A stretch of DNA of 5,117 nt. Origin: an uncultured Alistipes sp. Lineage in GTDB: Bacteria > Bacteroidota > Bacteroidia > Bacteroidales > UBA932. The DNA lies in NCBI GenBank assembly GCA_900544175.1, contig UQUN01000051.1:1-5117 (forward strand). The letters run 5' to 3'. How positions within the stretch are numbered: position 1 is the first letter of the stretch; each line of letters begins with the position of its first letter. Positions 1 through 5,117 of this stretch are shown here, in pieces. Position numbers and translations under genes: made by a program. The notes beneath the pieces were generated by a model. The model was not told where the DNA came from, made no database searches, and worked only from the letters and a program-made list of their open reading frames with translations.

Positions 1-471
1 TACACGGTTTTGGGTTCCAGCCATTTCGGCCGGCATTGCCCGGGCGGATTTTGCTAATGACCCACTACGGCACCGGATCGCGGGAAATGCTGCCGTTGCG
101 GTAGTGGCCGGATGGTGGCGTGGGTCCGGATGGGGAATCTGCCACGGAGCGGCCCGTCGAAGGGGAGTGATGAGATACTGGCTCCGATAGTCAGACATTC
201 TCATGTCGCGGGGCTTTATACGACGATATATGACGGCTATTATAAGTCAGTTACAATACGTATGCGTGTTCCATGAGTGATGTTCCGGTTCCAGAAGCCG
301 CAATCGGGCATCCGGATATGTGTTCAGTTTGCAAGCGGCATGTCTTATCCTGTGCAAAAAGGATGGGGAGGGTCGGGGACACTGGCAGGGCGTAAGACTA
401 CGTGGAGAGAATGAGGACATTTCGAGGAAATTTTTGGAAAGATCATAGTAACTTCTTGAAGCAGAAAAACG
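1..471. other. Region with no recognisable gene, upstream of the aminopeptidase-amidase gene
   Basis: I find no convincing gene here. Three modest open stretches exist: + strand 2-190 (entering from the left edge), + strand 61-276 (with an ATG at 112), and - strand 204 down to the left edge (68 codons, starting ATG). None gives a protein I recognise. Open frames of this size are expected by chance in GC-rich DNA (41 G/C of 60 at 61-120). The minus-strand frame could be the 5' end of a divergent gene continuing outside the window, but its Arg/Pro/Ala-rich translation looks non-coding. From about 400 onward the sequence turns AT-rich, consistent with a promoter and leader region. No tRNA, rRNA or CRISPR repeats were seen. 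Confidence 0.5.
62..107. repeat. Inverted repeat, 7-bp perfect arms (CCACTAC / GTAGTGG)
   Basis: CCACTAC at 62-68 is the perfect reverse complement of GTAGTGG at 101-107. The inner bases CGGCA (68-72) and TGCCG (91-95) can also pair if a few bases on the right arm are bulged out. No run of T follows, so it does not look like an intrinsic terminator. It may be a weak hairpin or a chance pairing in GC-rich sequence. Confidence 0.3.
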
Positions 472-479
472 TATTTTTG
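472..479 (+). promoter_or_regulatory. Possible Bacteroidetes -7 promoter element
   Basis: The octamer TATTTTTG matches the Bacteroidetes -7 consensus TAnnTTTG. It sits in an AT-rich patch (19 G/C of 60 bases at 421-480), 30 and 54 bases upstream of the ATGs at 510 and 534. No good TTTG -33 element is found at the usual distance of about 19 bases; the nearest candidates are TTTG at 433-436 (too far) and TTG at 456-458 (too close). If real, transcription would begin near 485, which excludes the ATG at 402 as the start of the aminopeptidase-amidase gene. Confidence 0.35.
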
Positions 480-533
480 CAGTATGGTGACGGGGAGACT
501 GTCTCCGAAATGAAATGCTTACGAATAACGAAT

Positions 534-3500
534 ATGATTAGAACTCGAAATCTGACACTTATCCTCTTGACGGCTACAATCTGCAGCACTGCCCTGACTA
601 CGAGCACAATAAGCTCAAACGCGACAAACGTGAGCAGCTTCACACCGGACATTCCGGAGGCGGGCGTGCCAAAAGAACTGGCACAGTGGCGTAAAACAAC
701 TTACGGCAATGTGAGATACCGCCTGCATTTCAACATACCTCAAACGCGCTCCGAGAGGGTCGAAGGCCGGATTACGGCCAGCCTGACCCTGAAGAGCCCG
801 GAAGATATCGTACTTGATTTCAGAGAGCCGGCTACTGGCATACACTCGGTCAAGGTCAATGGACAGACAATCCGGACAGAATTCCTGCCGATGCAGGAAA
901 ATGCCTGTACACAGCCGTGCTGCATAATGGCCGATGAACATATCATAATCCCGGCAGCCCTGACAAGAAGTGGAGAGAATACCGTGGAGATAGCCTTCAC
1001 GGCCGATGACCAGTCCCTCAACCGCAACGACGAATTTCTGTACACGCTGCTTGTTCCGGACAGGGCCCGTACCCTCTTCCCCTGTTTCGACCAGCCGGAC
1101 ATGAAGGCCCTCTACACCCTTTCGCTGGAGGTGCCTGCCGACTGGAAAGCCGTATCCAACACGTATATAGAAAAAGAGGAACTGATACACACCGGTGATG
1201 CGGCAGAGGAGCAAGCCTCCACGCGCAAACTGATAACATTCTCCAGGACTGAGCCCTTGAGCACCTACCTCTTCTCTTTCGTGGCCGGAGAATTCTACCG
1301 AAAAGACTATGACGACGGCAGGCACCGTTTCAGCGCCTACTACCGGGAGACCGACACGGCCAAGACAGCCCAGCTCGATGACATCTTCGCAGAAGTAGCC
1401 GCCTCACTCGAATGGCTCGAGGAGTACACCGGCGTACCCTACCCTTTCGCCAAATACGATTTCATCATCCTGCCCGGCTTCCAGTACGGCGGGATGGAAC
1501 ACACCGGAGCCACCCTGTACAACGACAGCCGTATGTTCCTGAGTCCCAATCCAACCCTCGGGGACAGACTCTCAAGGACAGAACTGATAGCCCATGAAAC
1601 GGCCCACATGTGGTTCGGAGACCTGGTCACCATGAAATGGTTCGATGAGGTCTGGACCAAAGAAGTATTCGCAAACCATTTCGCGGCATGGATATCCGAG
1701 CCGCTGTATCCGGAAGTCAACCACCGTCTCAACCGCCTGCGCTCATTCAACACATCTGCCCTGAGCGAAGACCGCACCGAGGGCACCGTATCCATATCCC
1801 AGGAACTGCCCAATCTGCGCTATGCCGGACTTGTCTACGGTCAGATCATCTACAACAAGGCCCCGGTAATGATGGAAAAACTCATAGAGATCATGGGCCG
1901 CGACGCCTTCCGCCAGGGCATACAGACCTACCTGAAACGGTATGCCTACAGCAACGCCACCTGGGATGACCTCGTAGGCGTCCTCGACAGCCTCACCTCT
2001 GCCGACCTGCGCGGCTTCAGCCGGGCCTGGGTCTACGAAAAAGGTATGCCGGACCTCACATTCCGCATCACAGGCAAACACAGAGACAGCCTCACCGTCA
2101 CCCAGAGCGACCCGCTCGGACGCGGCATACTCTGGCCACAGAGTTTCGGGGTAACGGTCAGCGACGGAACTCAGTCCGTACTGGTGGAAGTACGCATGGA
2201 CGCCGCCGAAGTAACCGTACCTATCATGACCGGTACGACCGGAACACCTTCCGGCACCGGACTTACCGGAGCGCGTTACATCCTTCCCAACACCGACGGC
2301 CGGGGATACGGCCGGTTCATCCTGCCACGGGAATCCGCACGGTGGCTGCTCGGCCATTGGTCTGAAATACAAGACGGCACCGCCCGATTCGCCACTCTGA
2401 TGAACCTCCAGGAGAACTACCTCGCCGGCCTGATATCCGCCCTGGACTGGAGCCGTTCCATCCTCGCCTGCCTGGAGAAGGAGACCGACCAGCTCACCGC
2501 CTCCTCCCTTTCCGGTTTCCTCGGCCGGGCCATGGACGACCTCAACGGAACAGACCGCGAAGCCGTAGAGCAGCGGCTGTGGAATCTGGCCCACACCCAT
2601 CCCGAGCAACCCATCCGCACGATTCTCCTGCGTTCCCTGCCGTCCGGACTCACCACCGCAGCCCTCTGCGACAGCCTGTACGCCATCTGGGAGAACCAAA
2701 GCGAGCCCCTGTACAGCGAGAACAACTACATTTCCCTCGCATGGGAACTCGCCATCCGTTTCCCTGACCGGGCCGGACACATACTCGCCACGCAACGGGC
2801 ACGCCTGACCGACCCCGACCAGCTCCGCCGCTTCGACTACATCTCCAGAGCTGTAAGTCCTGACGAAACTGCCCGCGACACCCTCTTCCAAAGCCTCATG
2901 CAGGCCGAAAACCGGCGCATAGAGCCCTGGACAGCCTCCGTACTCAGCTACCTCAATCACCCCCTGCGCGAGTCCTCCTCCGTCAGATACATCCGTCCGG
3001 GCCTCGACATCCTCGAGGAAGTCCAGCGCACCGGCGACATTTTCTTCCCCCGCAACTGGGCAGGAGCCCTGCTCGGCAGCCACCGCAGTCCGGAGGCATG
3101 GCTGGAAGTTCAGGAATTCCTCCAGGACAATCCGGACTACCCCGCCCTCCTGCGCAACAAGATACTCCAGGCCGCCTACTCCCTTTTCAGGGCCAACACC
3201 ACCGTTGCGGTCAGCACGACTCCCGAAGACTCCCTCATCTACGCCCGGACCATGCAGAAACTCCTGCCCCTCGCCGGCCGTCCCTCCGGAGAGATAATGA
3301 CAGCTGCCGCAGAAGCCCTTTGCGGTACACCCTACAAAGGCGGCACGCTCGAGAGCACCCCCGAACATCTCACGGTCAACCTGCAGGAAACCGACTGCAT
3401 CATCCTGGTGGAAGCCTGCACCGCAATGACCCTTCTGCTGAAGGACAATCCCGGAGGCGGCATTCCTCCATTTGAAGACTTCTGCACCATGCTCCGCAGC

Positions 3501-3998
3501 CTGCGCTACCGCAACGGCATCATCAGCGGCTATCCTTCGAGGCTGCATTACACCTCTGAATGGCTGCTGCAGGCCAGTGCCAACGGAGTTCTCCGCGAAG
3601 TGACCCAGGAGCTCGGCGGCATCCCGCTGGAGCAGGAATTCTCCTTCATGTCCTCCCACAGAGACAATTATCCCCAGCTTCGGGGAAATGCCGGGACCGC
3701 GGCCGCAGAGCAGATACGCAGAACCGAAGAACGGCTGGACACAGCCACCGCCTACTATTACATTCCTGCCGAGAAAATACGGGAGGCAGAGGACAATATC
3801 CAGGACGGAGACATCATCTGCATAGTCAGCAGCACACCCGGCCTGGACATCACCCACACTGCCATAGCCTGCCGGAAAGAGGACGGCACACTGCATTTCA
3901 TCCATGCCTCCATGCGGGAAGGAAAGGTGGTCCTTGAGACCCGCTCCATCGAAGAATACGTAAAAAAAGGCGGAATCCGTGTGGCCCGCCTTAATTGA
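534..3998 (+). CDS. Exported M1 zinc aminopeptidase fused to a C-terminal DUF1460/AmiA-type muramoyl-L-alanine amidase
   Basis: Predicted periplasmic two-domain hydrolase of 1154 residues, numbered from the ATG at 534. Seen: a signal peptide (basic IRTRN, then a hydrophobic stretch, residues 2-22). The M1 N-terminal beta domain follows, with FPCFDQPD at 182-189. The catalytic domain has GGMEH at 319-323, zinc site HETAH at 354-358 plus E377 (HExxH-18-E), and the likely catalytic Tyr440 in YNKAP. A helical domain covers about 593-885. A DUF1460 module spans about 899-1154 with GTPY at 931-934, Cys955 in the DC motif, His1108 in DITH and His1124 in HAS. Known: M1 enzymes remove N-terminal residues from peptides; Bacteroides uniformis AmiA (DUF1460, NlpC/P60-like fold) cleaves GlcNAc-anhydroMurNAc-peptides into disaccharide and stem peptide. 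Inferred: murein-peptide turnover. All expected catalytic residues are present in both halves and no frame break separates them. The open frame extends up to an ATG at 402, with another ATG at 510. I prefer 534 because it gives a compact signal peptide and lies downstream of the promoter-like box. Domain identities are confident; the start and the joint role are not. Confidence 0.93.
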   Translation: MIRTRNLTLILLTATICSTALTTSTISSNATNVSSFTPDIPEAGVPKELAQWRKTTYGNVRYRLHFNIPQTRSERVEGRITASLTLKSPEDIVLDFREPATGIHSVKVNGQTIRTEFLPMQENACTQPCCIMADEHIIIPAALTRSGENTVEIAFTADDQSLNRNDEFLYTLLVPDRARTLFPCFDQPDMKALYTLSLEVPADWKAVSNTYIEKEELIHTGDAAEEQASTRKLITFSRTEPLSTYLFSFVAGEFYRKDYDDGRHRFSAYYRETDTAKTAQLDDIFAEVAASLEWLEEYTGVPYPFAKYDFIILPGFQYGGMEHTGATLYNDSRMFLSPNPTLGDRLSRTELIAHETAHMWFGDLVTMKWFDEVWTKEVFANHFAAWISEPLYPEVNHRLNRLRSFNTSALSEDRTEGTVSISQELPNLRYAGLVYGQIIYNKAPVMMEKLIEIMGRDAFRQGIQTYLKRYAYSNATWDDLVGVLDSLTSADLRGFSRAWVYEKGMPDLTFRITGKHRDSLTVTQSDPLGRGILWPQSFGVTVSDGTQSVLVEVRMDAAEVTVPIMTGTTGTPSGTGLTGARYILPNTDGRGYGRFILPRESARWLLGHWSEIQDGTARFATLMNLQENYLAGLISALDWSRSILACLEKETDQLTASSLSGFLGRAMDDLNGTDREAVEQRLWNLAHTHPEQPIRTILLRSLPSGLTTAALCDSLYAIWENQSEPLYSENNYISLAWELAIRFPDRAGHILATQRARLTDPDQLRRFDYISRAVSPDETARDTLFQSLMQAENRRIEPWTASVLSYLNHPLRESSSVRYIRPGLDILEEVQRTGDIFFPRNWAGALLGSHRSPEAWLEVQEFLQDNPDYPALLRNKILQAAYSLFRANTTVAVSTTPEDSLIYARTMQKLLPLAGRPSGEIMTAAAEALCGTPYKGGTLESTPEHLTVNLQETDCIILVEACTAMTLLLKDNPGGGIPPFEDFCTMLRSLRYRNGIISGYPSRLHYTSEWLLQASANGVLREVTQELGGIPLEQEFSFMSSHRDNYPQLRGNAGTAAAEQIRRTEERLDTATAYYYIPAEKIREAEDNIQDGDIICIVSSTPGLDITHTAIACRKEDGTLHFIHASMREGKVVLETRSIEEYVKKGGIRVARLN

Positions 3999-4016
3999 GA
4001 CTATATAATCCATCAC

Positions 4017-5114
4017 GTGAGATATTTTTTACTTACACTCATATTTGTCTGCGAAATTTGCAGCATCTGCTCCGGCCAGACACTGGAAGCAGCCTTAAAG
4101 GCAGACTCCCTTTCCAAAAGCTATTCCGACAGATATCTGTTTTCAAAATCAATAGAATACCTGGAGACTGCTGTTCCTGTCTATGAGGAATTGTCATATA
4201 TGCGCGAACTGGCTGACGCCAAATACAGACTGGGAGACATGTACTGTATGAAAGGCCAGTACCATCTCACACTGGGCTATACTGTAGACGCACTCAGAAT
4301 ATACGAAGATGAAAAGGACACTTACAATATTCTGAAATGCTACAACAGTCTGGCGCAGATATACTACATCTGTGAGGAGTACGAAAGTTCCTCCAGATAT
4401 CTCGAACTGTTCGGGGAAGGCGCAAAAATGCTTCAGGACACGACATTACTGATAAAGATGCTCAACAACAAGGCTGTCCTTGCCGGGGCAAACGCCGACA
4501 CAGTTCTGACAGACCGGTACATAACAGAATGTCTGGAACTGACCCGATCATCCGGTGATGAAGAAGTCTGGCTGAACGTATTGATGAATCTACTTCCCGT
4601 CGCTCTGAACGTCCACAATATCAATGACTCTATTCCTACAGTCATGTACGGTCTCCTCAATGGAGCTGAAAGTATTGCGGACAAGTTGGACGACATCAAC
4701 ATTTCGGGCAGATATTTCTCGACTATGGGCCTGTGCCACTATATGACAGGCGACTATTCCAAGGCAGCAGAAGAATACAACAAGGCTGTCGGTTACTTCT
4801 CCAAAGGAGAATTCGAACTATATCTCAACGAGTGTTATACGAGACTGCACCACATCTACATATCCCTGGGAAACATGGAAAATGCCTACTCGTCTCTGCT
4901 GAAAGCACACAGCATGGATTCGGCCATGGGGACAAAAAGCATGTACATTTCCCTTTTCAAGTACGAGAACGAGCTGATGCTTTCGCACCAGCTGGAACTG
5001 CTGGCACACAAAAAGAACCGTCAGAACGTCCTTCTGATGTCCGCAATACTGATACTTCTGGTATGCTGCTCTCGAAAAAGTAGACACGGAAGGGTAGAAA
5101 AAGATAGGAAGTAG
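4017..5114 (+). CDS. Exported TPR-repeat protein with one C-terminal membrane segment; lacks the usual regulator output domain
   Basis: A 365-residue protein starting at GTG. Seen: a signal peptide over residues 1-20 (RYFLLTLIFV core, likely cut near SG/Q). Degenerate TPR-like helix pairs lie at about 65-98, 105-138, 143-177, 230-263 and 268-301; the clearest is GLCHYMTGDYSKAAEEYNKA. A charged, probably coiled-coil helix covers 315-336, then a short hydrophobic segment about 337-351 (NVLLMSAILILLVCC) and a basic 16-residue tail. No in-frame ATG occurs before residue 62, and starting there would delete the signal peptide, so GTG is favoured. Known: Bacteroidetes have many proteins with periplasmic TPRs, one membrane helix, a cytoplasmic coiled coil and a LuxR-type helix-turn-helix. 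This one follows that plan but stops just past the membrane helix, so no DNA-binding or kinase domain is encoded. It starts 18 bases after the peptidase/amidase gene, suggesting one operon. Inferred: a truncated regulator, or a membrane-anchored TPR adaptor working with the upstream hydrolase. Ligand or partner unknown. Confidence 0.85.
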   Translation: MRYFLLTLIFVCEICSICSGQTLEAALKADSLSKSYSDRYLFSKSIEYLETAVPVYEELSYMRELADAKYRLGDMYCMKGQYHLTLGYTVDALRIYEDEKDTYNILKCYNSLAQIYYICEEYESSSRYLELFGEGAKMLQDTTLLIKMLNNKAVLAGANADTVLTDRYITECLELTRSSGDEEVWLNVLMNLLPVALNVHNINDSIPTVMYGLLNGAESIADKLDDINISGRYFSTMGLCHYMTGDYSKAAEEYNKAVGYFSKGEFELYLNECYTRLHHIYISLGNMENAYSSLLKAHSMDSAMGTKSMYISLFKYENELMLSHQLELLAHKKNRQNVLLMSAILILLVCCSRKSRHGRVEKDRK

Positions 5115-5117
5115 TAT

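Noticed and set aside
61..276. Small upstream gene on the plus strand (ATG at 112).
   Set aside because: About 54 codons with no recognisable motif, overlapped by other open frames on both strands in GC-rich sequence; no promoter element nearby.
347..364. Terminator-like hairpin ATCCT / AGGAT.
   Set aside because: Only 5 bp of stem, with no T run after it on the plus strand.
534..620. Lipoprotein signal at TATIC in the fusion protein.
   Set aside because: The residue before the Cys is Ile, where lipoboxes need a small residue (Gly, Ala or Ser). An ordinary signal peptide fits better.
4004..4009. TATAAT just before the TPR gene as a -10 promoter box.
   Set aside because: It is an E. coli-type box, not the Bacteroidetes TAnnTTTG form, and lies only 7 bases before the GTG start, leaving no room for a normal leader.
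1743..4016. A 757-codon open frame on the minus strand, opposite the aminopeptidase-amidase gene.
   Set aside because: It lies almost wholly antisense to a gene with clear catalytic motifs in both halves. The strong C preference at wobble positions of that gene removes stops on the opposite strand, and the antisense translation (Gly/Val/Ala/Glu-rich) shows no recognisable domain.

Overview
The window suggests a gut-type Bacteroidales bacterium. The evidence is the Bacteroidetes flavour of the M1 metallopeptidase motifs (GGMEH, W-x-K-E-V-F-A), a DUF1460 (AmiA-type) amidase domain, a Bacteroidetes-style TPR/transmembrane protein, and a -7-like TAnnTTTG box ahead of the first gene. Base composition is moderately GC-rich and uneven, which fits Rikenellaceae/Alistipes or Muribaculaceae better than a low-GC Bacteroides. 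That genus-level guess is weak.

Layout, left to right. Positions 1 to about 470 hold no gene I can recognise. The first ~170 bases are very GC-rich (41 of 60 bases at 61-120) and contain a 7-bp inverted repeat. The sequence then drops abruptly to AT-rich (19 of 60 at 421-480), where a probable promoter box lies. Positions 534-3998 (+) encode one very large exported protein. It joins a complete M1-family zinc aminopeptidase to a complete C-terminal DUF1460/AmiA-type N-acetylmuramoyl-L-alanine amidase. Eighteen bases after its stop, a GTG-started gene (4017-5114, +) encodes an exported TPR-repeat protein ending in a single short membrane segment and a 16-residue basic tail. The window ends 3 bases after that stop.

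The two genes look co-transcribed. The first protein would act in the periplasm: its amidase module is of a family known to split the muramoyl-L-alanine bond of anhydro-muropeptides, and its M1 module removes N-terminal residues from peptides. This suggests, but does not prove, a two-step enzyme for murein-peptide turnover. The second protein has the periplasmic TPR sensor and membrane anchor of Bacteroidetes TPR regulators but lacks the cytoplasmic DNA-binding domain. It is either a truncated regulator or a stand-alone membrane-anchored TPR protein.

The most noteworthy observations are the M1-amidase fusion and the TPR protein that stops just past its membrane segment.
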